A stretch of DNA of 64,000 nt, taken from Streptomyces sp. CB02980. GTDB lineage: Bacteria > Actinomycetota > Actinomycetes > Streptomycetales > Streptomycetaceae. This document shows positions 1-6,987 of the stretch, one piece after another. Under the pieces are notes generated by a model. It had not been told where the DNA came from. It saw nothing but the letters and a program-made list of their open reading frames with translations, and did not search any database. Position 1 is the first letter of the stretch; each line of letters starts with the position of its first letter. The DNA lies in contig NZ_JACSCH020000010.1 of assembly GCF_014451325.2 (NCBI RefSeq), positions 104,341 to 168,340 of the forward strand, read 5' to 3'. A program made the translations under genes and the position numbers.

Positions 1-336
1 CGTCCCGGCATCGGCCACCACCAGGACCGGATGCTCCTGGCCGGCCTCCTGCCGCAGCCAGAACACCCTGCCGCCGCGGACCTTGGGCGACCGGACACGA
101 TCGCCGGCGCCGAGCGCCGACACCTCCGCCTCCCACTGCTCCAGACCGGGCCAGGCCGCCCGCTCCGCCGCGTACAGGGCGTCCTGCCCGGCGCTCCAGC
201 GGCGCGTCTCGGCGGTCTCGGCGTTCTCGAGCCAGCGGTACGGGTCCGGGACGCGCACCCCGTGGAGTTCCTGGACGACGTCCTGCCGCTCGGCGTGCGG
301 GTACGGGCGCCGTGTCCGTCGGGCGTCGGTGGTCAC
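1..336 (-). CDS. S9 prolyl oligopeptidase family serine peptidase, N-terminal part (runs off left edge)
   Basis: The visible 112 codons read as the N-terminus of a prolyl oligopeptidase: a YPHAERQDVVQELHG stretch followed by VPDPYRWLEN, the entry motif of the S9A beta-propeller domain. The catalytic domain lies beyond the window. The start is GTG (334-336), whose GTGA overlaps the stop of the MFS gene, with GAGGGAG about 8 nt upstream, so it is translationally coupled as the last visible gene of the minus-strand peptide operon. S9 peptidases of this type remove leader peptides in some lanthipeptide and other RiPP pathways (known for the family). A leader-peptidase role here is inferred from context. 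It could also be a housekeeping oligopeptidase, though the tight overlap argues against an unrelated role. Confidence 0.85.
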   Translation of the reverse strand, partial: MTTDARRTRRPYPHAERQDVVQELHGVRVPDPYRWLENAETAETRRWSAGQDALYAAERAAWPGLEQWEAEVSALGAGDRVRSPKVRGGRVFWLRQEAGQEHPVLVVADAGT

Positions 337-1913
337 TCCGGTCTCCCTCGTTCGTGGTCGGGCGGACGGTGGCCGTGGGATCCGGCCGGAGAGGTGACGT
401 CGACCGTGAGCGCGCCGGCCTTCTCCGCGGTCTTCCCAGCGGCCTTCTCGGGCCCCGTTCGGGCATCCGGCCCGGCACCCGTCCCCGCGGCCTCCCCGGT
501 GCGCTCCGCATCGGTCTCCGCAGCGCCCTTCGCAGCAGCCTCCCCGGGGCCCCCGGCGACGTCCTCCCCCGCGCCCTTCCCCGCGTTCTCCGTGCCCGGC
601 AGGGCAAGCCACGCGAAGACGCCCGACAGGACGACGATCACCCCGGACACCGCGAAGACCGTGTCGATGGGTCCGAACCGGACACCGGCGACCGAGCCCG
701 CGACGTCCGTCAGCACCGAGCCGGCGAGCCAGCCGGACAGGACCGCGGCGAGCATCGACGCCAGCTTCGTCACCGGATAGAACACGGCCATCACCCGACC
801 CCGGAAGTCCGGGGGCGCCGCCGCGAGCAGCAGCGGCGCCATCGCGGTGTTGAGGACGGTCAGCGGAACAGTGAAGACGAAGAGCAGCGCGATGCCGCCG
901 AGGAAGGTGGTCTGCCGGGAGTAGGCGATCAGCAGAACACCGCTCACCAGCAGGCTGATCCAGGTGCTCCGGCGTGCCCCGAGCCACTGCACGACCCGGC
1001 CCCCGCTCAGCGCGCCCGTGATGCCGCCCACTCCCATCGCCATGCCGATGTATCCGTACAGATGGGCGTCGGCGTTGAGGTTGTCGGTGGTGAAGAAGAC
1101 GTTGAGGGTGCTGAGCGCCCCGATCCCGAACTGCCCGATGACGGCCAGCAGAAGAAGCACGACCAGGAACCTGCTGCGGGCGAAGAACCGCACGCCGTCC
1201 GCGAACTCACGGCCCAGGCTGGGCTTTTGGCCCGCCGGTTTCGAGTCGTTCGGAGTCGGCTGGGGAGTGGGCTTCCGGCTCTCCGACGTCGCTGCCGTCG
1301 CGGGTACCTCGATCGACCGGATCGCCACGTACGACACCGCGTAGGACAACGCGTTGAAGAGCAGCGCCCATTGGATGCCGGCGGCGAACAGCAGCGGCGC
1401 CGCGAGCGGAGGGCCGATGATCCAGGCGGTCTCGCCGGTCGCCTGACCGATGCCGGCGGCCCGGGCGCGGTTGGCGTCCCCCTTCACGAGGTCCGCCAGG
1501 ATCGCGAAGCGCGCCGGTGAGAAGAACTGGCCGGCCGCGTGCAGCAGGAGCACGGTCACATAGACGAGGGCGAGCCAGACGCCTGCCGGGAGCGCGTCGG
1601 TCGGCAGGAAGGAGACGGCGGTCAGGACCACCACGAGCACTCCGCGCACCACCTCGGTGCGGAGCAGAGTGGCGAGCTTGTCCCAGCGGTCGACGAACAC
1701 GCCCGCGAGGGGGCCGATGACCAGGACGGCGACGCTGGACGCCATCAGTACGCCGCTGACCGCCATCGGCGCCCACGACTCGCCCTTCGCCAGTACGGTC
1801 GCCACCCACAGCACCAGCGTCGTGCTGAAGACGGCGTCCCCGACGGACGAGACGGCCTGGCCGAACCAGAGGCGGGTGTAGTCGCGGTTGATCAGCGTGA
1901 GGCGCGGTGTCAT
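333..1913 (-). CDS. MFS transporter, probable exporter of the peptide operon
   Basis: A 526-aa major facilitator protein. The N-terminus (MTPRLTLINRDYTRLWFGQ) and repeated hydrophobic segments match the MFS_3/enterobactin-exporter-like group of drug and siderophore exporters. The last 90 or so residues form a low-complexity Ala/Gly/Glu-rich cytoplasmic tail, which is unusual. The ATG start (1911-1913) overlaps the stop of the preceding gene as ATGA, with GAGG 8 nt upstream. A longer open frame continues upstream to 3008 but is only read-through of another gene's antisense frame. Its place between tailoring enzymes and an S9 peptidase suggests export of, or self-protection against, the peptide product; the substrate cannot be read from the sequence. 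Confidence 0.9.
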   Translation of the reverse strand: MTPRLTLINRDYTRLWFGQAVSSVGDAVFSTTLVLWVATVLAKGESWAPMAVSGVLMASSVAVLVIGPLAGVFVDRWDKLATLLRTEVVRGVLVVVLTAVSFLPTDALPAGVWLALVYVTVLLLHAAGQFFSPARFAILADLVKGDANRARAAGIGQATGETAWIIGPPLAAPLLFAAGIQWALLFNALSYAVSYVAIRSIEVPATAATSESRKPTPQPTPNDSKPAGQKPSLGREFADGVRFFARSRFLVVLLLLAVIGQFGIGALSTLNVFFTTDNLNADAHLYGYIGMAMGVGGITGALSGGRVVQWLGARRSTWISLLVSGVLLIAYSRQTTFLGGIALLFVFTVPLTVLNTAMAPLLLAAAPPDFRGRVMAVFYPVTKLASMLAAVLSGWLAGSVLTDVAGSVAGVRFGPIDTVFAVSGVIVVLSGVFAWLALPGTENAGKGAGEDVAGGPGEAAAKGAAETDAERTGEAAGTGAGPDARTGPEKAAGKTAEKAGALTVDVTSPAGSHGHRPPDHERGRPE

Positions 1914-2881
1914 GAGGCCCACCTCGCCGACGAGACGATCGACGCCATGAGGGCCGTCACCAGGGTCGTGTGGTACGCCTTGCGGAAGAACTCCACGGCC
2001 GTGGCCCGCGGCGCGGCCTTGAGCTCCGCCGACCTCCCGGGGATCGCCCCGTCGGGCCGCTGGGCGCGCGCCAGGCACTCCACGGCCGCCGCTCCCGAGG
2101 GCGTGCCGAGCGGATCCTGCCGCAGGACGAACTGGGTGAGGACGAGCTCCGCCGCCAGGTCCCAGAGATCGTGCGCGACGCAGTGGAGCAGCATCCTGTG
2201 GGTGAGGTCCCGCGCGTGATCCAGGTCGGCCCCGGTGATCCGGGGGTCGGTGCGGCCGAAGTCGCCGAGGTAGAAGGCGGTGTGGGTCAGCGCGTACCCC
2301 TGCGGGACGGTGAGCGGCTCCACCGTGCTCCGAGCGGCCGCGTTCGCGGCCGCGGGGCCGGCGGCTCGGAGGGCGACGAGCGGGCTCTGCGGGAGGAGTT
2401 CTGCGTACGACTCGATGTCGTGGCGGACACCCGCCTTGTCCGCGTAGTAGCGGATCTCGATGCGTCGGTACGGTGACTTCCCGCCCGGTGACAGGAACTC
2501 GGGGTCCAGCCGCGCGAGCGCCTCCCGGCACTGCGTGTCGTCGATTCCGGCGGGGGCGAGCGCGGCGTAGACCAGCCGGTACGTGGAGGCGTACGCGGGA
2601 CTGTCGTCGAAGAGCCGCGGGAAGTCCGGGTCCTGCCAGAGCTTCCGCACGAGTGCGGTCGCCCCGCTCAAGGGGTCCGGGGCGGTGTCGTCCGGCCGCG
2701 CCGCGCGGTGACAGAGCAGCCCCAACTCCAGTGCGGCCTTGGCCTTTCCGTGCGCTGTCGATCGGGCTGCCGACCGGGTTCTCGACCCGGTGGTCGCGGA
2801 GAAGGGGTCGAAGTGGTCGAGGTGCCCGCCCAGCCAGTCCAGCGCGCCGGCGGAGAGCTGCTCCAGGAGTGAGGGCGGCAT
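1910..2881 (-). CDS. Helical protein of unknown function (DUF6895-like), paralogue 2 of the peptide operon
   Basis: A 323-aa protein with no recognisable catalytic domain. It is a clear paralogue of the product of 4122..5123: both share WQxPDFPRL, YAALAPAG, THTxFYLxDFG, DPLGTPSGAA, a PDGAIPG motif and a C-terminal FxKxYxxTLVTAL. The regular helix-pair spacing and the PDGAIPG motif recall alpha/alpha-toroid proteins. I associate this family with the label DUF6895 from memory and could not check it. The ATG start (2879-2881) lies 2 nt after the radical SAM stop and has no strong ribosome site, consistent with coupling. Two copies flanking one radical SAM gene suggest substrate-binding or cyclase-like partner proteins rather than transport components. 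Confidence 0.8.
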   Translation of the reverse strand: MPPSLLEQLSAGALDWLGGHLDHFDPFSATTGSRTRSAARSTAHGKAKAALELGLLCHRAARPDDTAPDPLSGATALVRKLWQDPDFPRLFDDSPAYASTYRLVYAALAPAGIDDTQCREALARLDPEFLSPGGKSPYRRIEIRYYADKAGVRHDIESYAELLPQSPLVALRAAGPAAANAAARSTVEPLTVPQGYALTHTAFYLGDFGRTDPRITGADLDHARDLTHRMLLHCVAHDLWDLAAELVLTQFVLRQDPLGTPSGAAAVECLARAQRPDGAIPGRSAELKAAPRATAVEFFRKAYHTTLVTALMASIVSSARWAS

Positions 2882-2883
2882 GG

Positions 2884-4125
2884 CTACAGGCGCCCCGTCT
2901 CGTGCAGATGGTCGAGCAGGGCCGTGTCGACGGTGTCGCGGAACCTGGCGAGCGTACGGGCGTCCTCGTCGTAGCTGTAGAGGTCCTGGCAGGCGATCCA
3001 CCGGTCACCGGTCTCCGCGCTGGGCAGGTAGCCGTCGGCGACCGTGCCGACCTCCCAGTCGGGTTTGCCTGCGGTCTCCCAGCAACTGGCCAGGGTTCCG
3101 TCCGCGCTCACGACCGCGCCGTACCGGCCGTTGGTGTGACCGCAGGTGACGCAGGTCTTCCGGCCGCCGGGGCGGTTCACGGTGAAGCCGAGGTCGAGGG
3201 CCCTGCGCTGCCACCGGGTGAAGGCGGCGGAGAGCTCCCCGGTGTGCAGGAGGCTGTTGGCGTATCCGACGCCGACATCGCCGATGCGGGCGAAGTACAG
3301 CGTGCAGCGCGTGGGGTCGAGCGCGGCCCCCAGCCGGTCGATCAGCGCGTCGACGCCGTGGAAGGTCTCCTGGGAGACGTTGACCCGCAGGGTCCACCGC
3401 AGCGGCGTGACCTCGGAGGCCTTGACGATATTGCGGACGATCCTGTCGAACGTGCCGCTGCCGTCCGCCCTGCCGACCCGGATCCGGTCGTGGTCGTCGC
3501 GGTCGCCGTCGAAGGTGACCTGGACGGAGGTCAGGCCGCGGTCGTGGAGCCGACGGGCGAGGGACGGGGTGAGCAGGGTGGCGTTGGAGATCATCCAGGC
3601 CGAGGTGGGAGCGATGTCCGCGGCCCGCTCCAGGAGTTCGAGACACCCGCGCGGGTTGAGGAGGGGCTCGCCGCCGAAGAGGAGAATCCTGAGCTTCTCC
3701 AAACCCACGGCGGCCATCTGGCGCTCGGTGAACCCGAGGATCGAGGTGATCGTCTCCGAGGTGAGCCGGGTCCGCGCGATCCGCGGCGGCCGGCTCCCGC
3801 CCGCCAGGTCCTGCGCGGTGTTCTGGAAGCAGTAGCCGCAGCCCAGGTTGCAGTGGGTGCTGGTGAGGACGGTCAGGGCGTAGGCGCGGACCGTGGCGGG
3901 GGTGAACATGCCGCTCTCGCGCAGCCGTTGCTCGGCCTCGGGACGCAGGCCTCCGCCGGGGGCGACATGGCGGTCGGCGAGCCGGGCGACGCCGCCCGGA
4001 CCGAGAAACCACCAGGTGCGCTCGCCCCGGAGGAGACGGGCGCCGGAGGAGGCCAGGTCGGTGCCGGCCGGCGGGGCGGAGTGCGCCGTCTGCCGGTCGA
4101 CACTCGTCGCTTGGTCGATGCTCAC
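2884..4125 (-). CDS. Radical SAM peptide-modifying enzyme with SPASM-like C-terminus
   Basis: A 413-aa protein. Residues 92-99 carry the canonical CxxxCxxC motif (C92, C96, C99) that binds the [4Fe-4S]/SAM cluster, followed by GGEP at 151-154. The C-terminal third has C325, C328, C348 and C379 in a layout like a short SPASM/twitch domain, which in peptide maturases binds auxiliary clusters. An N-terminal extension of about 80 residues (RGERTWWFLGPGG) precedes the barrel and could bind the leader peptide. The GTG start (4123-4125) overlaps the stop of the upstream gene as GTGA. With a small peptide gene at the head of the same operon, it is probably a RiPP maturase; the bond it forms is unknown. 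Confidence 0.88.
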   Translation of the reverse strand: MSIDQATSVDRQTAHSAPPAGTDLASSGARLLRGERTWWFLGPGGVARLADRHVAPGGGLRPEAEQRLRESGMFTPATVRAYALTVLTSTHCNLGCGYCFQNTAQDLAGGSRPPRIARTRLTSETITSILGFTERQMAAVGLEKLRILLFGGEPLLNPRGCLELLERAADIAPTSAWMISNATLLTPSLARRLHDRGLTSVQVTFDGDRDDHDRIRVGRADGSGTFDRIVRNIVKASEVTPLRWTLRVNVSQETFHGVDALIDRLGAALDPTRCTLYFARIGDVGVGYANSLLHTGELSAAFTRWQRRALDLGFTVNRPGGRKTCVTCGHTNGRYGAVVSADGTLASCWETAGKPDWEVGTVADGYLPSAETGDRWIACQDLYSYDEDARTLARFRDTVDTALLDHLHETGRL

Positions 4126-5123
4126 CGTGTCGCCTCCTGTACGGCCGTTGCTCCTGCGGCTCCCGCGGCTCCAGTGGCTTCTGTGGTGGAGCGACCGACG
4201 GGTGCGGCCTGCCGGCCGTTGCCGACGATCAGCGTCGTGAGCGCGGTGACGAGGGTCGCCTGGTACGACTTCCGGAAGTACTGCACGGGCGTCGCGTCCG
4301 CCGGGGCACGCCTGACGACGGACTTCCCGGGGATCGCTCCGTCCGGCGCCTGGACCTCGGCGAGCATCCGGATGCCGGCCGCCCCGGAGGGCGTGCCGAG
4401 GGGATCCGCGCCGAGGCAGTACTGCGCGAGCACGAGCTTGCCGACGAGGTCCCATTCGCCGAGGCCCAGGCAGTGGTGGGTGAGCCGCTCCACGACCTGG
4501 AGGGCCTGCTCGCGGGCCTCGTCGGTCAGTCCGGGATCGCGGAGGCCGAAGTCGCTGAGGTAGAAGACGGTGTGGGTGACCACGCAGGCGTCCAGGTCGG
4601 CCACGGGCAGAGTGGCGGCCCGGGCCGGCAGGCTGGCCGCGTACAGCTCGTCGTACGAGGCGAACTCGTGGTCGGCGCCCGCGAGATCGGCGTAGAACCT
4701 CGCCTCCAGGTGGAGGTAGGGGGCCTTGCGCCGCGGCGCGAGGTAACCGACGTCCTTCAGCCGGGCCAGGACGGCGCGGGGGGCGTCGGTGACGGTCCCG
4801 GCGGGTGCCAGTGCCGCGTACATCAGCTCGAACTGCCGGGCGTACCTGCCGTCGAGGGTGAGGAGTCGCGGGAAGTCCGGGCGCTGCCACGCCTGTTCGA
4901 CGATCGAGGTCGCCTCGCGCAGGGCGGTCTCCGCCGGCGCGGACTCTCCCCAGTAGCGGCAGAGCAGCGCGAGCTGCAGGAGGGCCTTGACGCGGGGTGT
5001 CACCGGCAGTTCGGCGTGTCCGGCGGGGGAGTCGAGGTACCCCGCGTGTCGCGCGATCCAGTGCCGCGTACCCATGGACAGACTCGCCACGGCCTCATCG
5101 AGGCCGACTGATCGCGTACTCAT
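4122..5123 (-). CDS. Helical protein of unknown function (DUF6895-like), paralogue 1 of the peptide operon
   Basis: A 333-aa paralogue of the protein at 1910..2881, with the same motif ladder (WQRPDFPRL, MYAALAPAG, THTVFYLSDFG, WDLVGKLVLAQ, DPLGTPSGAAG, PDGAIPGKS, YFRKSYQATLVTAL). It adds an Ala/Gly/Thr-rich tail of about 35 residues. The ATG start (5121-5123) has a very good ribosome site (AAGGAG, 5 nt spacing) and lies 29 nt inside the end of the glycosyltransferase gene. Its GTGA stop overlap couples it to the radical SAM gene. The function is unknown. The paired copies around a radical SAM enzyme, and the conserved HTxFYLxDFG and QxPDGAIPG motifs, are worth structural modelling. Confidence 0.8.
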   Translation of the reverse strand: MSTRSVGLDEAVASLSMGTRHWIARHAGYLDSPAGHAELPVTPRVKALLQLALLCRYWGESAPAETALREATSIVEQAWQRPDFPRLLTLDGRYARQFELMYAALAPAGTVTDAPRAVLARLKDVGYLAPRRKAPYLHLEARFYADLAGADHEFASYDELYAASLPARAATLPVADLDACVVTHTVFYLSDFGLRDPGLTDEAREQALQVVERLTHHCLGLGEWDLVGKLVLAQYCLGADPLGTPSGAAGIRMLAEVQAPDGAIPGKSVVRRAPADATPVQYFRKSYQATLVTALTTLIVGNGRQAAPVGRSTTEATGAAGAAGATAVQEATR

Positions 5124-6300
5124 GGTTCTCCTTCGGGGTCGCGGATGCCTGAGCCGCCCGCTTGACGATGTCGGCCGCGCGGGCCGCGCCGTCCACCGCG
5201 GCCAGCCTGTCGCCGAGCGCGCGGGCTCGGGTCCGCAGTCCTTCGTCGCGCGACACGCACTCCAGCAGCGCCGACAGGTCCACGGACGGGGTCTTCGGGT
5301 CGCGCACGGCCACGCCGGCCCGTACGCAGGCGCCGGTGAGCAGCGGCTGTTCGGACCCGTTGGGCGAGAGCACCAGGGGGCGGCCGCGCAGGAGGGCCGA
5401 CAGGACCGGTGCCGAGGTGCCGTTGGCCAGCACCAGGTCGGCCGCGTCGACGAACGGTCCCATCCAGGGCTTCCGTACGAGCAGGATGTCGGCCTCCGGA
5501 GCGGGCCTGGGGTCGGTGGACCTGCCCTGCTCGACCACCGCCTGGAACGGTCCGCCGGTGAACGCCTCGTTGAGCCGCGGCCAGAGGGTCCGGCCGCCGA
5601 AGAAGCGGCCGAGGTGGACGTAGACGACGGGCTTCCCCGTGCCCGTCCGCTCCAGGTGGTCCTCGACGGCCTCCCACTCGCCCTGCTCGGGAGCTGGTTC
5701 CCAGGCCAGTGGTCCCACGTACCGCACCCGCTCGGGGAGTTCCGCGTCCGGGTACTCGAGTGCCCTGTCCCCGCGGAGCAGCAGCGCGTCACCGAGAAGG
5801 GGATCGTCTTCCCAACGGGAGGCGCGCCCGGCCAGGCCGACCTCCTCCCGCGTGGCGGCGTGGAGCTCCAGGCTGTCGCGGGTCCGGCTCTCCCGGGTCC
5901 TGCCCAGGTGCGGCTCCCCGTCGCCGCCGCTCCGGTAGTCCCACAGATGAACCGAGAGCCCGACCACGACCACCGGAATGTCCAGGGTCTCGGCGGCGAG
6001 CAGGGCGCCGTTGCACAGCACCGAGGTGACGAGAAGATCGGCCCGCGCCGCCCGGGCCGCGCGCAGGATCGCCCGGTACTGCGCGGCACCCGTCTTCCCC
6101 CACCACGTGGCGGAGAACGCCCGGTGACCGCCGAAGTCCTCGGCCACCGCGCACGGCAGCCCGGCCTCGGCGACGACGGGGCCGGCGGAGGACCTGGCGA
6201 GGACGCTGACGTGGTGGCCGCGGCGACGCAGCTCGCGGCCGGCCGCGAGCGCCGGGTAGAGGTAGCCGCCGTCGCTGAGCGGGCAGAGCAGGATCTTCAC
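5095..6300 (-). CDS. MGT/GT1-like glycosyltransferase
   Basis: A 401-aa GT-B fold protein. The N-terminus MKILLCPLSDGGYLYPALAAG is the acceptor-side first strand and loop of the MGT/UGT family. Around residues 300-345 the donor-binding segment reads ANGTSAPVLSALLRGRPLVLSP..SEQPLLTGACVRAGV, matching the usual HGG..EAL..GvP.v..P...DQ..nA motif. The diphosphate-binding His of HGG is replaced by Asn. The start is GTG (6298-6300) with GAGGGAG about 11 nt upstream, 150 nt after the peptide gene. In this operon it may glycosylate the peptide core (a Cys, Ser or Asn is available); that is inference. Macrolide-type detoxification is an alternative but fits the neighbours poorly. Confidence 0.85.
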   Translation of the reverse strand: MKILLCPLSDGGYLYPALAAGRELRRRGHHVSVLARSSAGPVVAEAGLPCAVAEDFGGHRAFSATWWGKTGAAQYRAILRAARAARADLLVTSVLCNGALLAAETLDIPVVVVGLSVHLWDYRSGGDGEPHLGRTRESRTRDSLELHAATREEVGLAGRASRWEDDPLLGDALLLRGDRALEYPDAELPERVRYVGPLAWEPAPEQGEWEAVEDHLERTGTGKPVVYVHLGRFFGGRTLWPRLNEAFTGGPFQAVVEQGRSTDPRPAPEADILLVRKPWMGPFVDAADLVLANGTSAPVLSALLRGRPLVLSPNGSEQPLLTGACVRAGVAVRDPKTPSVDLSALLECVSRDEGLRTRARALGDRLAAVDGAARAADIVKRAAQASATPKENHEYAISRPR

Positions 6301-6373
6301 GACGTGCGCGCTCCCTCGGGGTCGGGCGGGTGGTGGAAGGGCGGAGGGTGATGGCGGTCGGACCGTGAGTGGC

Positions 6374-6424
6374 CGCGGGCCCCCCGGTTCCTGGCGTGAT
6401 GCGCCGAGAACCGGGCGGCCCGCG
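6374..6424 (-). terminator. Strong hairpin between peptide gene and enzyme genes (probable attenuator)
   Basis: Two 17-nt arms (6374-6390 and 6408-6424) pair at 16 of 17 positions around a 17-nt loop. The structure starts 27 nt after the peptide-gene stop and ends about 75 nt before the glycosyltransferase start. There is no long U-tract. In RiPP operons, a partial terminator after the precursor gene commonly makes precursor mRNA exceed enzyme mRNA; that role here is inferred. Confidence 0.6.
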
Positions 6425-6450
6425 AGGTACTCAGGACGAGACGAGTCGCG

Positions 6451-6570
6451 TCAGGAGATGTCGCTGGAGTTGTTGATGATGCAGCCGGCCTCGTCCTCCT
6501 CGGCCTCCCCGTGCGCCACGACCTCGATGTCCTCGTCCTCGACCGGCTTCGGGTTCGTGTTCTCGGGCAT
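6451..6570 (-). CDS. Small acidic peptide, candidate RiPP precursor (39 aa)
   Basis: Forty codons, ATG (6568-6570) to TGA (6451-6453), preceded by a near-ideal ribosome site (GAGGAGGA, about 5 nt spacing). The N-terminal 28 residues begin MPENTNPKPVEDEDIEVVAHG and hold 11 Asp/Glu, with prolines at 2, 7 and 9, which is typical of a RiPP leader. The C-terminal segment is GCIINNSSDIS, with a single Cys, two Asn and three Ser, a plausible modified core. There is no signal peptide. It heads a minus-strand block with a glycosyltransferase, radical SAM enzyme, exporter and S9 peptidase. I recognise no precursor family; the gene call rests on ribosome site, composition and position. Confidence 0.75.
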   Translation of the reverse strand: MPENTNPKPVEDEDIEVVAHGEAEEDEAGCIINNSSDIS

Positions 6571-6987
6571 GTTCGTCCTCCTCGTTTGACGGCGTCGCTG
6601 CGCCGGCTGAGAAGAACGTACGAACGACGGGTATGGGAACGCCTGGTCGTCGGTTCGACGCCGGTATGCGTCGAAGGGACGGACCCGGTACGACTCCGTG
6701 ACGTGGGCCGATGCCCGCGCCGGGCAGCGGCGCCCGGCCGTCCGCAGGACGCCCGCACGCTCCCCCAGGCCCGTTCCGAAGCCTTCCGCACCCCTCCGGA
6801 CCTGGGACTTAACCGTTCACCAGGCGTTCGTGAACCGGAAGTCTGCCGCCCGGGGCCACCATCCAGGAATGCTCCGCGCGCGGTACGAGTGCGGCCGACG
6901 GCGTCCTGACGGCGAGCCGGCAGCGACCTCCGGGAGAACTCGCCGGGGGACCGGGCGCGGCGCGAACTCAAGGAGGAGGAGACGGAC
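6571..6987. promoter_or_regulatory. Divergent control region of the peptide/signalling locus with two inverted repeats
   Basis: A 417-bp non-coding region between the peptide gene and the second radical SAM gene. It holds TTCGACG-8-CGTCGAA at 6654-6675 (perfect 7-bp arms) and GTTCAC-9-GTGAAC at 6815-6835 (perfect 6-bp arms). Both look like dimeric regulator sites. On the minus side the first repeat contains a CATACC-like -10. No clear SigA -35/-10 pair was found for the plus strand. The plus-strand gene has an AGGAGGAGG ribosome site just before 6988. Confidence 0.5.

Noticed and set aside
333-3008. A single 891-aa minus-strand reading frame
   Set aside because: Only the last 526 codons look like protein (MFS). 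The part above is the antisense or off-frame shadow of the helical-protein gene.
1-6570. Classing the operon as a lanthipeptide, lasso peptide or classical sactipeptide
   Set aside because: No LanB/C/M/KC, no lasso cyclase or RRE-protease pair, and only one Cys in the candidate core.
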